The notes beneath the pieces were generated by a model that ran no database searches, was not told the origin of the DNA, and worked only from the letters and a program-made list of their open reading frames with translations. A stretch of DNA of 64,000 nucleotides. It comes from JAICYJ01 sp038212095. Its GTDB lineage: Bacteria > Actinomycetota > Thermoleophilia > Gaiellales > JAICJC01. This document shows, piece by piece, positions 36,753 through 45,315 of this stretch. The position numbers and the translations under genes were made by a program. The stretch's first letter is position 1. Every line of letters begins with the position of its first letter. Location: assembly GCA_038212095.1 (NCBI GenBank), contig JBBQUW010000011.1:1-64000 (forward strand). Reading direction: 5' to 3'.

Positions 36753-37390
36753 TCGCGGCGGGCATCACGCTGTATGCAATCCCATTCTCGACCAACGTCG
36801 AGCGGGTAGCGCTGGCGCTTGCGCACAAGGGTCTCGCGGCCGAGGTCGTCATGCTCGACGCCCGCGACCGCTCGCAGGCGATCGCTCTCAGCGGGCAGCC
36901 GCTGGTGCCCGTGGTGGTACTGGACGGCGAGGTGCTGGTCGACTCCAGCCACATCATCGAGGTGCTGGAACAGCGAGTTCCCCACCCTCCGCTGTTCTCG
37001 CAAACGGCCGCCCGGCGCGCGGAGGTGCGGCTGTTCGTCGAGTGGTTCGACCGCGTGTGGAAAGGGCCGCCGAACCGGCTCGACGAGCTGCTCTCGCTGC
37101 CCGCCGCGGATCCAGCCGAGATCGAGCTGCTGCGCTCCCAGATGCGAGGCTCGCTCGAGCTGTTCGAGCAGCTGCTCGACGGCCGGCGGTACCTAGCCGG
37201 CGACACGCTCTCGGCTGCGGACTGCTCGGCCTACCCCTTCCTCAAGTACGGCCTGCACGGCGCCGGCGACGACGACGGCGAGAGCTTTCACCACGTGCTG
37301 GCGGAGAACCTTGCCCTGCGCGGCGGCTATCCCGATCTCGAGCGGTGGATCCGCCGCATGGATGACCATCCGCGCGTGGCAGGGATCTAA
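36749..37390 (+). CDS. Glutathione S-transferase family protein
   Basis: 213 aa, GTG start overlapping the peptidase stop (GTGA). Thioredoxin-fold N-terminus ITLYAIPFSTNVERVALALAHKGLAAEVVMLDARD with the glutathione-loop VDSSHIIEVLEQR, then a helical C-terminal domain with LAGDTLSAADCSAYPFLKYGL. Most actinobacteria make mycothiol rather than glutathione, so its true thiol substrate is unclear. Confidence 0.87.
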   Translation: MIAAGITLYAIPFSTNVERVALALAHKGLAAEVVMLDARDRSQAIALSGQPLVPVVVLDGEVLVDSSHIIEVLEQRVPHPPLFSQTAARRAEVRLFVEWFDRVWKGPPNRLDELLSLPAADPAEIELLRSQMRGSLELFEQLLDGRRYLAGDTLSAADCSAYPFLKYGLHGAGDDDGESFHHVLAENLALRGGYPDLERWIRRMDDHPRVAGI

Positions 37391-37467
37391 AGCGAGCGCC
37401 CCGAGTGCCACGCTGTGGGAAACTTGCATCCCGCGCGGTGAAAAGTGGGAGTATTGTCGGTACGCGT

Positions 37468-37486
37468 CGAGCCCACTGGGGGCTCG
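37468..37486 (+). promoter_or_regulatory. Stem-loop in the leader of the secreted protein gene
   Basis: CGAGCCC (37468-37474) pairs perfectly with GGGCTCG (37480-37486) around a 5-nt loop, 23 nt upstream of the next start codon and just before its ribosome site (GAAGGGGGG). It could act as an operator or an mRNA structure. Nothing else is evident in this 119-bp spacer. Confidence 0.45.
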
Positions 37487-37509
37487 GTGGATTTGAAGGG
37501 GGGATCGGT

Positions 37510-38619
37510 ATGCGTAGACGAAACATCGTCCTCGCGTTGGGTGCTGCGCTGTTGGCGACGCTCGGTGGCTCCACGGCGTCCGCCTCAACGGCGTCGTCGG
37601 CCCACATGACCACCATCGTTTCGGGACTCGACAACCCGCGTGATCTCGCATTCGGCCCGAATGGCCGGCTGTACGTTGCGGAGGCCGGACACGGCGGCCG
37701 CCACTGCCTGGATCCCGGAACGTGCATCGGGTTCACGAGCAAGATCAGCATTGTCCAGATCGGCAAGCACCAGGTGCGACGGGTCGTCACCGGGCTGTTC
37801 TCGCTGGCGGGCAAGGACGGCGGCGGCGCCACCGGCGTTGACGGCGTCTCGGTGCTCGGCCGCGACCGCATCTACGGCATCGAGACGGGCGCGCGGGACT
37901 TCATCCCGTCCGGCGCCTTCACCGCAGCCTTCCGCGCCCGGGTGAGGGGGCAGATCGGTCGGCTGATCCGTGCATCGAGGGACGGAAGCTGGACGAGCGT
38001 TGCCGACGTTGGCCACCGGGACTTCGTGTGGACCAGCAATCATCTGAACAAGGTGCCGGGGCAGTACCCCGACGCCAACCCGTACGGAGTGCTGGCCGGA
38101 CCGACCACGCAGTGGGTGGTCGACGCCGGATCCAACACGATCGACCGGGTCGACGCCAACGGCGGCGTGCATGTCGCCGCGTTCCTGCCCAACCCACCGT
38201 CCTCAGACGCAGTCCCGACCTGCATCGACCGCGGCCGTGATGGTGCGCTCTACATCGGCGAGCTGACCGGCGGCGGGAACGCCCCCGGCGCATCGGTGGT
38301 GTGGCGGTTCGCACCGGGCGAGTCGCATCCGCTCACTCGCTGGGCCACCGGACTGACCGCGGTCTCGGGCTGCGGGTTCGACCACCAGGGCCGGTTCTTC
38401 GCGGTCGAGCTATCGACCAACGGGCTCGACAACGCCTCGCCGGGTACCGGCGCGGTCGTGCGCGTGCCGGCGCACAGCTCGCATCCGGTGATGGTGATCG
38501 GCGGCCTCTCCTTCCCCGGCGGCTTCGCTGCCGGAGCGGACGGCTCGCTGTACGTGTCCAACTGGAGCGTTGCACCGACCAGCGCGGGTGTCGGTTCGGT
38601 GGTTCGCATCACGCTCTGA
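37510..38619 (+). CDS. Secreted ScyD/ScyE-like (beta-propeller) protein
   Basis: 369 aa. A Sec signal peptide is clear: MRRRNIVLALGAALLATLGGSTASAS, probable cleavage near residue 26. The mature part has repeated propeller strands (VSGLDNPRDLAFGPNGRLYVAEAG, TCIDRGRDGALYIGELTGG, LSFPGGFAAGADGSLYVSNWS), the pattern of ScyD/ScyE family proteins related to sugar-lactone lactonase/NHL folds. Enzymatic activity is unknown. A 17-bp hairpin terminates the transcript. Confidence 0.82.
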   Translation: MRRRNIVLALGAALLATLGGSTASASTASSAHMTTIVSGLDNPRDLAFGPNGRLYVAEAGHGGRHCLDPGTCIGFTSKISIVQIGKHQVRRVVTGLFSLAGKDGGGATGVDGVSVLGRDRIYGIETGARDFIPSGAFTAAFRARVRGQIGRLIRASRDGSWTSVADVGHRDFVWTSNHLNKVPGQYPDANPYGVLAGPTTQWVVDAGSNTIDRVDANGGVHVAAFLPNPPSSDAVPTCIDRGRDGALYIGELTGGGNAPGASVVWRFAPGESHPLTRWATGLTAVSGCGFDHQGRFFAVELSTNGLDNASPGTGAVVRVPAHSSHPVMVIGGLSFPGGFAAGADGSLYVSNWSVAPTSAGVGSVVRITL

Positions 38620-38626
38620 GCCAGAT

Positions 38627-38667
38627 CGGTGCGGTGGTGCGGTGTTCGATGCCGCGCCACCGCACCG
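38627..38667 (+). terminator. 17-bp stem-loop terminator after the secreted protein gene
   Basis: 38627-38643 pairs with 38651-38667 (outer 11 bp CGGTGCGGTGG / CCACCGCACCG perfect, with two G-U wobbles further in) around a 7-nt loop, starting 7 nt after the stop codon. No T-tract follows, as is common for terminators in high-GC actinobacteria. The remaining ~55 bp before the convergent RDD gene show nothing else. Confidence 0.75.
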
Positions 38668-38723
38668 GCTGACCTTGGCGAGGCGCGTGCCGTGCGCGGT
38701 GGCATCGCACAGTGGAAACCAAT

Positions 38724-39230
38724 CTAGGACTCCGGCGTCGCATCGTCTGTCGAGGCAGGGCGCTGGGCCGGGACCATGAGGACATGTGTTCCCACGACCC
38801 GATCGTGGAGTGCTCGATTTTCAGCGTCCCATAGTGGCCATAACCAGTCGGCGTACCACGCGATCGCCACCAGTCCAGAAGCGACCCGGAGCAGGGTGTG
38901 CCCGGGTGAGAACGTGAACACAGGTGCCAGGACAAGTGCCTGCCGCAGCGCCCCGAACGCGAAACCCAGCGGGCGTCCACTGTCGCGCGTCACCCGCACC
39001 CGAAGCCACTGCTGACCGAGCGTTTGGCCGTTGTGGTCGCCGGTACGGCTCTGGAACAGCCCGGCGTAGGCGAAGTTGACCAGAGCGAGCCCCAACGTCA
39101 CAAGCGCAACCGTGTGTCCATGACTCGCCAAGCGGATCAGGAGAACGATCGGTAGCAACACGGCGGAGTCGACCAGAACGGCCCCTGCCCGCCGGCCCCA
39201 GGGCGCATACGCCGGCGAGAGTTCGTTCAT
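38724..39230 (-). CDS. RDD family membrane protein
   Basis: 168 aa. The family start PWGRRAGAVLVDSAVLLPIVLLIRLA contains the conserved Arg-Asp pattern (RR...D); NGQTLGQQWLRVRVTRDSGRPLGF is the central RDD signature, and ENRALHDRVVGTHVL matches the C-terminal segment. About three membrane helices. RDD proteins are of uncertain function (some act as ion exchangers). It follows the M24 peptidase gene after 14 nt on the same strand. Confidence 0.87.
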   Translation of the reverse strand: MNELSPAYAPWGRRAGAVLVDSAVLLPIVLLIRLASHGHTVALVTLGLALVNFAYAGLFQSRTGDHNGQTLGQQWLRVRVTRDSGRPLGFAFGALRQALVLAPVFTFSPGHTLLRVASGLVAIAWYADWLWPLWDAENRALHDRVVGTHVLMVPAQRPASTDDATPES

Positions 39231-39244
39231 ATCGTGAACTGTCG

Positions 39245-40393
39245 CTACGCTCGGATCTCGAGCTCGTAGTCGTACTCCGTCAGCAGCTCGCTGCCGCCCT
39301 CACGAACGACCACGATGTCCTCCAGCCGGACGCCGCCAAAATCCTTGCGGTAGACGCCGGGCTCAACCGTGACCACGTCGCCGGCCAGCAGCTTGCCGTC
39401 GTAGCCCTGGCCCATGTTGGGCTCCTCGTGGATCTGGATGCCGACGCCGTGCCCGAGCCCGTGGAAGAAGTCCTCGTCCAGCGACTCGCCCACCTTCAAC
39501 CCGCGCTGGGTCCGGAAGCCGGCCGCCTCGATCACATCGCAGGCGACCTCCCACGGCACCTGCCCCGGCACGCCGGCGGCAATCGCCTCGGTGCTGCGCT
39601 TGAGCGCCTCGAGGATCGTCGCGTGCATCAGCCGCAGCCGCTCCGGCGCGGCTCCAACGCAGAAGGTGCGGGTCATGTCCGCGTGATAGCGGGTGGCGGC
39701 ATGGCGCGGAAAGATATCGATGATGATCGGCTCGCCGGCATGGATCGGCCCGCTACCCAGATCGTGCACCAGCGCCCCGCGCGGTCCCGCGCCGACCAGC
39801 GGCGGCTCACCGTCGCAGCCGCGCTCGCGCAACGTCTCGACGATCGTGTCGCGCACCATCTCGCAGGTGACCGTCTGGCCGCCCACCTCGAGCCCGTCAC
39901 CGACGGGCGACGCCGAGCCGAGCAGCTCGCGGACGGCCGTGAACGCCGCCTCGGTCGCACGCTGGGCGAGCCGGATCGCGGCCAGCTGGCGCTCGTTCTT
40001 CAGCCGGCGGCGCAGCTCGACGCGTTGCGGATCGGTCGTGACCGTGACCCCCTTCGAGCGAAGGTAATCGGCCAGCGAGACGGGAAAGCTGTCTGGCACG
40101 GCGACACTCGTGGCACCCGCCCGGTCGAGCACCCGCCGCACGCTCTCCATCGAGGCATCGCGCCAGTTCCAGCCGGACTGCACCAGCTCCCGGGCACCGA
40201 ACTCGTCCGACAGCCATACCTCCGTCGCGGTCGAGTCGCGCCGGATCACGTCCGCCTCCAGCACGCTGGCCACGATCACGCGGCGATCGTCCAGCTCGAG
40301 GTAGGTGTATGGATCGCCGACCGCCACCCCGGTGGCTGCGAACATGTCCGGATCGGTGGTCGAGTCGGCGTGGATCAGCAGCGGCAGCGTCAC
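39245..40393 (-). CDS. M24 family metallopeptidase (Xaa-Pro aminopeptidase-like)
   Basis: 382 aa from the GTG at 40393; the frame opens at an ATG at 40435, but that would overlap the divergent amidohydrolase start. All five metal ligands of the pita-bread fold are visible: IIIDIFPRHAATRYHADMTRTF (two Asp), FFHGLGHGVGIQIHEEP (His), VTVEPGVY (Glu) and VRLEDIVVV (Glu). The creatinase-like N-terminal domain fills residues 1-140. Likely cleaves X-Pro peptides; a non-peptidase amidinase role is less likely. Confidence 0.88.
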   Translation of the reverse strand: MTLPLLIHADSTTDPDMFAATGVAVGDPYTYLELDDRRVIVASVLEADVIRRDSTATEVWLSDEFGARELVQSGWNWRDASMESVRRVLDRAGATSVAVPDSFPVSLADYLRSKGVTVTTDPQRVELRRRLKNERQLAAIRLAQRATEAAFTAVRELLGSASPVGDGLEVGGQTVTCEMVRDTIVETLRERGCDGEPPLVGAGPRGALVHDLGSGPIHAGEPIIIDIFPRHAATRYHADMTRTFCVGAAPERLRLMHATILEALKRSTEAIAAGVPGQVPWEVACDVIEAAGFRTQRGLKVGESLDEDFFHGLGHGVGIQIHEEPNMGQGYDGKLLAGDVVTVEPGVYRKDFGGVRLEDIVVVREGGSELLTEYDYELEIRA

Positions 40394-40433
40394 GAGCGGC
40401 AACCTAGCACGGCGGTCGGGTAGCGTTGCGGGC

Positions 40434-41531
40434 ATGCTCGACCCTCGACATCAGGCGCTGGTCGATCGGCATACGGCCGAGGCGCTCGCGCTGCTGCCTG
40501 CTGGGCTGCGAATCTGGGACGCCCACACCCACGTGGGCACCGACGAGGATGGCTTCAGCCAGGATCCCCAGCAGCAGCGCGACGAGATGCGCAGCCACGG
40601 CATCGAGCGGGCGTTCGCGTTTGCCTTCAACGACCCGGAGCGGGTGCCGGCCTACCGCGTGCCCAACGATCGCGTGCTGCGCTGGGCGGCAGAGTCGGAC
40701 GGCATGCTGGTGCCGTTCTGCCGTCTGGACATGGCGGACGAGCCGCTGACCGAGGCGCGCCGCTGCTTGGCGGCCGGTGCCCGCGGCATCAAGCTGCACC
40801 CGCGCGCCCAGGCGTTCGGCTTCGACCAGGTGGCGCTGCGGCCGGTGTTCGACCTGGCCGCCGAGATGCGAGTGCCGATCCTGATCCACGCCGGCCGCGG
40901 GCTGCCGCCGATCGCGGGGCAGCTGCAGCATCTGGTCGAGAGCCATCCGCACGCCCAGCTGATCCTCGCCCATGGCGCTATCGCCGACCTCGAACACATC
41001 GCCCGCATCCTCACCGACCACCCGAACGTCGCCTACGACACCTCGGTCTGGAGCGCGACCGACCTGCACGCGCTGCTGGCGGCCGTCTCGCCGCAGCAGG
41101 TGCTGTTCGCGTCGGACACGCCATACGGCACGCATCCGTTCGGGATCGTCCAGCTGGCCCACGCACTGCGCCTGGCCGGCGCCTCCCCCGACCAGGCGGC
41201 CGACCTGTTCTGGAACAATGCCGAACGCGTCAGCCGTGGCCAGCCGGCCGCGACGTTGGCGCCGCCGCTGATGGCGGCGCCGAGCCGGATCTCTCGGCAG
41301 CAGCTGCGGATCATCGAGTACCTGGCGATGGCCGCCTCACTGCTCTGGCTGCAGCAGGACGACGTACCCGGCGCGGTCAACCTCGCCCGTTGTGCCTGCG
41401 ACCCTGACGGGGATGACGGCTTCGGCGACGTTGCCGAGCTGCTCGACGCCTGCGGCGAGCTGTGGGACAGCGACCGTCGTGGCAGCTTCCACCTGCTCCA
41501 ACTGGCGCAGTCACTCGCGCTCTGCCGGTGA
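40434..41531 (+). CDS. Amidohydrolase (PF04909-like TIM-barrel hydrolase)
   Basis: 365 aa from the ATG at 40434. The metal-binding pattern is complete: WDAHTHVGTD (HxH), GIKLHPRAQAF, ILIHAGRG, LILAHGAIADL and LFASDTPYGTHPF (terminal Asp). Members are decarboxylases or hydrolases with divergent substrates. After residue ~290 there is a ~75-residue helical extension that I do not recognise. GTGA coupling with the MobA-like gene suggests related metabolism. Confidence 0.86.
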   Translation: MLDPRHQALVDRHTAEALALLPAGLRIWDAHTHVGTDEDGFSQDPQQQRDEMRSHGIERAFAFAFNDPERVPAYRVPNDRVLRWAAESDGMLVPFCRLDMADEPLTEARRCLAAGARGIKLHPRAQAFGFDQVALRPVFDLAAEMRVPILIHAGRGLPPIAGQLQHLVESHPHAQLILAHGAIADLEHIARILTDHPNVAYDTSVWSATDLHALLAAVSPQQVLFASDTPYGTHPFGIVQLAHALRLAGASPDQAADLFWNNAERVSRGQPAATLAPPLMAAPSRISRQQLRIIEYLAMAASLLWLQQDDVPGAVNLARCACDPDGDDGFGDVAELLDACGELWDSDRRGSFHLLQLAQSLALCR

Positions 41532-42058
41532 TCGCCGCGATCGTGCTGGCCGCCGGCGAGGGCCGCCGCTTCGGCGGCATCAAGCAGCTGCACCCAATCG
41601 ATGGGCGTCCCATGCTCGAGCACGTGCTGGCCGCGGTCGAGGCGTCCGGCATCAATCAGCGGCTGGTCGTGCTGGGTGCGCACGCGGACGCCGTCCTGGC
41701 CGAAGTCCCGCTGCACGGGGCGCGGCCGGTGATCGCTGATGACTGGCAAGCGGGGCAGGCGGCCTCGCTGATGTCTGCGCTCGCAACGTTGCCAGAAGAG
41801 GTGACAGAGGCGCTGGTGGTGCTGGGCGACGGCCCGGGGCTGTCGGCAGCTTCGGTGCGGCGGCTCGCGGACGCTGCGCCGGGAGCGCGGGCGGCCGACT
41901 ACGGCGAGGGACGGTCGCACCCTGTGGTGCTGCCTCGCGCCGCGTGGCCAAAGCTGGCCAGCAGCGGCGAGACGCCAGGCCGGGCCATCGCGGTGCGTCT
42001 GGTGGACTGCAGCGATCTGCCGGCGCCGGGCGACCTCGACCGCCGGCCGGCTGGCTGA
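41528..42058 (+). CDS. MobA-like NTP transferase (MocA/CTP:molybdopterin cytidylyltransferase-like)
   Basis: 176 aa, GTG start overlapping the amidohydrolase stop. Nucleotidyl-transferase signature IVLAAGEGRRFGGIKQLHPIDGRPMLEHVLAAV and VVLGDGPGLSAASVRRL. This is the MobA-like fold that activates molybdopterin (GTP or CTP) or sugar phosphates. The gene lacks other cofactor genes beside it, so molybdenum-cofactor maturation is likely but unproven. It is ~16 kb from the mod operon. Confidence 0.83.
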   Translation: MIAAIVLAAGEGRRFGGIKQLHPIDGRPMLEHVLAAVEASGINQRLVVLGAHADAVLAEVPLHGARPVIADDWQAGQAASLMSALATLPEEVTEALVVLGDGPGLSAASVRRLADAAPGARAADYGEGRSHPVVLPRAAWPKLASSGETPGRAIAVRLVDCSDLPAPGDLDRRPAG

Positions 42059-42061
42059 GCG

Positions 42062-42298
42062 CTACTTCAGGCCGCGGCAGTGCAGCCGGACGCGGTCGAC
42101 GAGCCCCTCTGGCACCGGGTCGCCGCAGCACACCGTCTTGACGGTATCGCGCAGCTTGGCCTCGAAGTGGTACCGCTCGCGGCAGTAAACACACTCGCCG
42201 AGGTGCACCTCGATCAACGTCACCTCGGTGGGCGTCAGCTGCCGGTCGAGGTACGGCTGCAGGTTGCTCTCGACGCCGCGGCAGGGATCGAGGCTCAT
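42062..42298 (-). CDS. rsrA: RsrA-type zinc anti-sigma factor
   Basis: 78 aa. The zinc-binding pattern matches Streptomyces RsrA: Cys6, then His32, Cys36 and Cys39 (HLGECVYC), with a vicinal Cys57-Cys58 pair further on. In RsrA, oxidation of these cysteines to a disulfide expels zinc and releases the sigma factor. Its ATG overlaps the sigma stop by 4 bp, the standard sigR-rsrA arrangement. Confidence 0.92.
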   Translation of the reverse strand: MSLDPCRGVESNLQPYLDRQLTPTEVTLIEVHLGECVYCRERYHFEAKLRDTVKTVCCGDPVPEGLVDRVRLHCRGLK

Positions 42299-42906
42299 TG
42301 CGACACCTGCTCGGACGCGTGGTTGGCCAGCGCCTGCTTGAGGGCGCGGCGGCCGCGGTGTAGCCGCGACATCACGGTGCCGATCGGCACGCCGAGGATG
42401 TCGGCGGCGTCCTGGTAGCTGAAATCGCCGATGTCGACCAGAACCACCACCTCGCGGAAGTTGGGCGGGACCTCCGCCAGCGAGTCGACGATGGCGCCAC
42501 CCGACAGCCGGTTCAGCACCGCTTCCTGCGGCAGGGCCGCGCTCTCGGTGAGGTGGTTGTACAGGTAGTACTCGCTGGTGTCGTCGATCGACTCCTGCGC
42601 CGGGCGCCGGCTCTGCTTGCGCGCCTCGTCAAGGAAGGCGTTGCGCAGGATGGTTGCCAGCCAGGCGGCGAGATTGGTGCCGGGCCGGTATCCGCGCCAG
42701 CCCCGGAACGCCCGCAGGTAGGCCTCCTGCACCAGTTCCTCGGCGACCTGCTGCGATCCGGACAGCCGCAGAGCCACGCGATACAGCTGGTCGGCGTGCT
42801 GCAACGCCTCCTCTTCGAAGTGGACGCGCTCCAACGCCTCCCGAGCAGACGCGCCGCCCGGCGTCTCCGCCGACTCGTCGGTCTCGATCGGGGGCGTGTC
42901 CGGCAT
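42295..42906 (-). CDS. sigR: SigR/SigH-type ECF sigma factor (thiol-oxidative stress)
   Basis: 203 aa from the ATG at 42906; another ATG at 42936 would add ten residues and give a nearly leaderless mRNA. Region 2 (QHADQLYRVALRLSGSQQVAEELVQEAYLRAFRGWRGYRPGTNLAAWLATILRNAFLDEARKQSRRP) and region 4 (LAEVPPNFREVVVLVDIGDFSYQDAADILGVPIGTVMSRLHRGRRALK) follow SigR closely. It directs thiol-redox defence genes in actinobacteria. A perfect SigR-type promoter lies upstream, so the gene is probably autoregulated. Confidence 0.93.
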   Translation of the reverse strand: MPDTPPIETDESAETPGGASAREALERVHFEEEALQHADQLYRVALRLSGSQQVAEELVQEAYLRAFRGWRGYRPGTNLAAWLATILRNAFLDEARKQSRRPAQESIDDTSEYYLYNHLTESAALPQEAVLNRLSGGAIVDSLAEVPPNFREVVVLVDIGDFSYQDAADILGVPIGTVMSRLHRGRRALKQALANHASEQVSQ

Positions 42907-42948
42907 CAATCCCACGCTATCAGCAACCAGCAGCATCTGAACCGATCA

Positions 42949-42975
42949 AACGCCCCGACAGCCGCTATCATTCCC
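42949..42975 (-). promoter_or_regulatory. SigR-type promoter upstream of sigR
   Basis: On the minus strand GGGAAT (42975-42970) is followed, 18 nt on, by GTT (42951-42949). This equals the Streptomyces SigR consensus GGAAT-N18-GTT. The transcription start would fall near 42942, about 36 nt before the chosen sigR start. The divergent nadB promoter must overlap this site; TATCAT at 42966-42971 on the plus strand is a candidate -10. Confidence 0.8.
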
Positions 42976-42994
42976 GCAGAGAGGTTTTAGTCAC

Positions 42995-44500
42995 TTGAGC
43001 TATTATCCCGCCGCCGTGCCCACCGACCTCACAGCCCCCGCTGATCTGCTGATCGCGGGCGCTGGTCTGGCCGGGTTGTACGCCGCGCTCCAGGCCGCGG
43101 ATCAGGGAGCATCGGTGGTGCTGGTGAGCAAGGGCTCGCTGCGCAGCTCCAACTCGTTTTACGCCCAGGGAGGTGTGGCCGCGGCGATCGGGCCGGACGA
43201 CGACCCCGCCCTGCACCTTGCCGACACGCTGCTGGTCGGCCGCGGCCTCAGCGACCCCGTCGCGGTCGAGATCCTGGTACGCGACGCCCCCGCCCGGATC
43301 GCTGATCTGGAGCGGCGTGGAGTGGTCTTTGACCGCGCCGCGGACGGCACGCCGTCGCTCGGGCGGGAGGGGGGTCACGGTCGCCGCCGGATCCTGCACG
43401 CCGGTGGCAGCGCCACCGGCGCTGCAATCGCCGAGGTGCTGATCGCACGCGTGCTCGAGCAGCCCCGGATCCGAGTGGTCGAGCACACGGCCGTGATCGA
43501 GCTGATCGCCGACGGCGAGTCGTGCGACGGCGCGTGGGTGCTGGGCCACGACGAGATGCGAGCGATCCACGCCCGCATGACGCTGATCGCCACCGGCGGC
43601 GCCGCCGCCCTCTTCGCACGCACCACCAACCCGCCGGGGGCGCTCGGCGACGGGATCGCGATTGCCCACCGCGCAGGCGCCGAGATCGAGGATATGGAGT
43701 TCGTGCAATTCCATCCCACCGCGCTGGCGGTTGGAGACCGGGCGTTCCTGATCTCCGAGGCGGTGCGTGGCGAGGGCGCACACCTGGTCGGTGAGGATGG
43801 TCGCCGCTTCATGCTGGACGAGCATGGCGACGGCGAGCTGGCACCGCGCGACGTGGTGGCCCGCTCCATCCAGCGCAGGCTGACGGACGGCCAGGCCAGC
43901 TACCTCACGCTCGCGCACCTCGACGCCGGTTCGATCCGGCGGCGGTTTCCCAACCTGGTCGAGGGAGCGGCGCAGGCCGGCCTCGATCTGACCCGCGACA
44001 GGCTGCCGGTGTCTCCCGCCGCCCACTACCTGATGGGTGGCATCACCACCGACCTGCACGGCGCCGCCAGCCTGCGCGGCCTCTACGCCAGCGGTGAGTG
44101 TGCCCGCAGCGGCGTGCACGGCGCCAACCGGCTTGCCTCGAACTCGCTGCTGGAGTGCTTCGTATTCGCTCGGCGGGCCGTCGACGCCGGCCTCGCCGGC
44201 GAGCCGCCGCGCATCGAGTCGAACGGCCCCGACCGGACTCGCGTGCGTGCGCAGCTGGGCGAACTGCGGCGGCGGATGTGGCGCGATGCCGGCCCGGTGC
44301 GATCGGCCGGCGGACTCACCCGGCTGCTGGAGTGGCTGGACGAACGCCCGCCGTCCAACCCGGTGCTCGTCTCCCAGCTGATCGCGGCGTCGGCGCTGCG
44401 ACGCAGCGAGAGCCGCGGCGCGCACGTGCGCAGCGACTTCCCGGCCGAAGACCCCGTACTCGCCCACCACCTGCCATGTCCACAGCCATCGACAGTCTGA
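42995..44500 (+). CDS. nadB: L-aspartate oxidase
   Basis: 501 aa with a TTG start at 42995, which has GAGAGG 10 nt upstream; a GTG at 43016 is an alternative that gives the usual short N-terminus. FAD motif LLIAGAGLAGLYAALQA, SSNSFYAQGGVAAAIG, HGRRRILHAGGSATG and GVHGANRLASNSLLECFVFAR are aspartate-oxidase signatures. It oxidises L-aspartate to iminoaspartate, the first step of NAD synthesis. First gene of nadB-nadC-nadA-mqnB-mqnD. Confidence 0.93.
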   Translation: MSYYPAAVPTDLTAPADLLIAGAGLAGLYAALQAADQGASVVLVSKGSLRSSNSFYAQGGVAAAIGPDDDPALHLADTLLVGRGLSDPVAVEILVRDAPARIADLERRGVVFDRAADGTPSLGREGGHGRRRILHAGGSATGAAIAEVLIARVLEQPRIRVVEHTAVIELIADGESCDGAWVLGHDEMRAIHARMTLIATGGAAALFARTTNPPGALGDGIAIAHRAGAEIEDMEFVQFHPTALAVGDRAFLISEAVRGEGAHLVGEDGRRFMLDEHGDGELAPRDVVARSIQRRLTDGQASYLTLAHLDAGSIRRRFPNLVEGAAQAGLDLTRDRLPVSPAAHYLMGGITTDLHGAASLRGLYASGECARSGVHGANRLASNSLLECFVFARRAVDAGLAGEPPRIESNGPDRTRVRAQLGELRRRMWRDAGPVRSAGGLTRLLEWLDERPPSNPVLVSQLIAASALRRSESRGAHVRSDFPAEDPVLAHHLPCPQPSTV

Positions 44501-45315
44501 TCGACCGCGCACTGGCCGAGGACGTCGGAACCGGTGACCTCACCACCGATGCCATCGTCCCCGCGGACATGCGCGGCAGCGCCGACGTGGTTGTGCGCGA
44601 GCCGGGCATCATCTGCGGACTGGACGCGGCGTTCGCGGTGCTGCGACGGCTCGACCCCGGCGCCGAGCTCGAGGTGATCTGCGCCGACGGCACCGCTGTC
44701 AGCGAGGTGCCCGCGCTGGTGGCGCGGCTGCATGGCTCGATGCGCGCGCTCTTGACGTGCGAGCGCACCGCGCTCAACCTGCTGCAGCGGATGTCTGGCA
44801 TCGCCAGCGCCGCGCGCGCCTACTCACAGGCCGTCGCCGGCAGCACGGTCGAGGTGCTGGACACCCGCAAGACCGCGCCCGGACTGCGCCAGCTCGACAA
44901 GGCGGCGGTCGCCTGCGGCGGTGGCACAAACCACCGCGCGGGGCTGCACGACGCGATCCTGATCAAGGACAACCACGTCGCCGTGGCGGGCGGCATCGCG
45001 CCGGCTGTGGCCGCCGTGCGCCGCTCGCATCCCTCGCTGCCGGTGGAGGTCGAGGTCGATACGCTCGCCCAGCTGGACGAGGCGCTGGCCTGTGGCGTCG
45101 AGACGGTGCTGCTCGACAACATGTCCCCCGAGACGCTGCGCGAGGCGGTGCGACGCAGCTCCGGCCGCGTCCGGCTGGAGGCCTCCGGCGGTGTCACCCT
45201 GAACACGATCCGAGCCATCGCCGATACCGGCGTGGACGCAATCTCTGTCGGCGCACTGACGCACTCAGTGCGGGCGCTCGACATCGCTCTGGAGGTCGCA
45301 CCATCAGCACCATGA
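44476..45315 (+). CDS. nadC: Quinolinate phosphoribosyltransferase
   Basis: 279 aa, ATG overlapping nadB by 25 bp. LIDRALAEDVGTGDLTTDAIVP at the start, LDTRKTAPGLRQLDKAAVACGGGTNHRAGLHDAILIKDNHVA and EASGGVTLNTIRAIADTGVDAISVGALTHS hold the substrate-binding Arg/Lys/His residues. It condenses quinolinate with PRPP to nicotinate mononucleotide, the third step of de novo NAD synthesis. ATGA overlap with nadA. Confidence 0.95.
   Translation: MSTAIDSLIDRALAEDVGTGDLTTDAIVPADMRGSADVVVREPGIICGLDAAFAVLRRLDPGAELEVICADGTAVSEVPALVARLHGSMRALLTCERTALNLLQRMSGIASAARAYSQAVAGSTVEVLDTRKTAPGLRQLDKAAVACGGGTNHRAGLHDAILIKDNHVAVAGGIAPAVAAVRRSHPSLPVEVEVDTLAQLDEALACGVETVLLDNMSPETLREAVRRSSGRVRLEASGGVTLNTIRAIADTGVDAISVGALTHSVRALDIALEVAPSAP

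Noticed and set aside
42907..42936. ATG at 42936 as the sigR start
   Set aside because: It would leave a leader of only about six bases from the SigR promoter; the conserved part begins much later, so the 42906 ATG is simpler. Not fully excluded.
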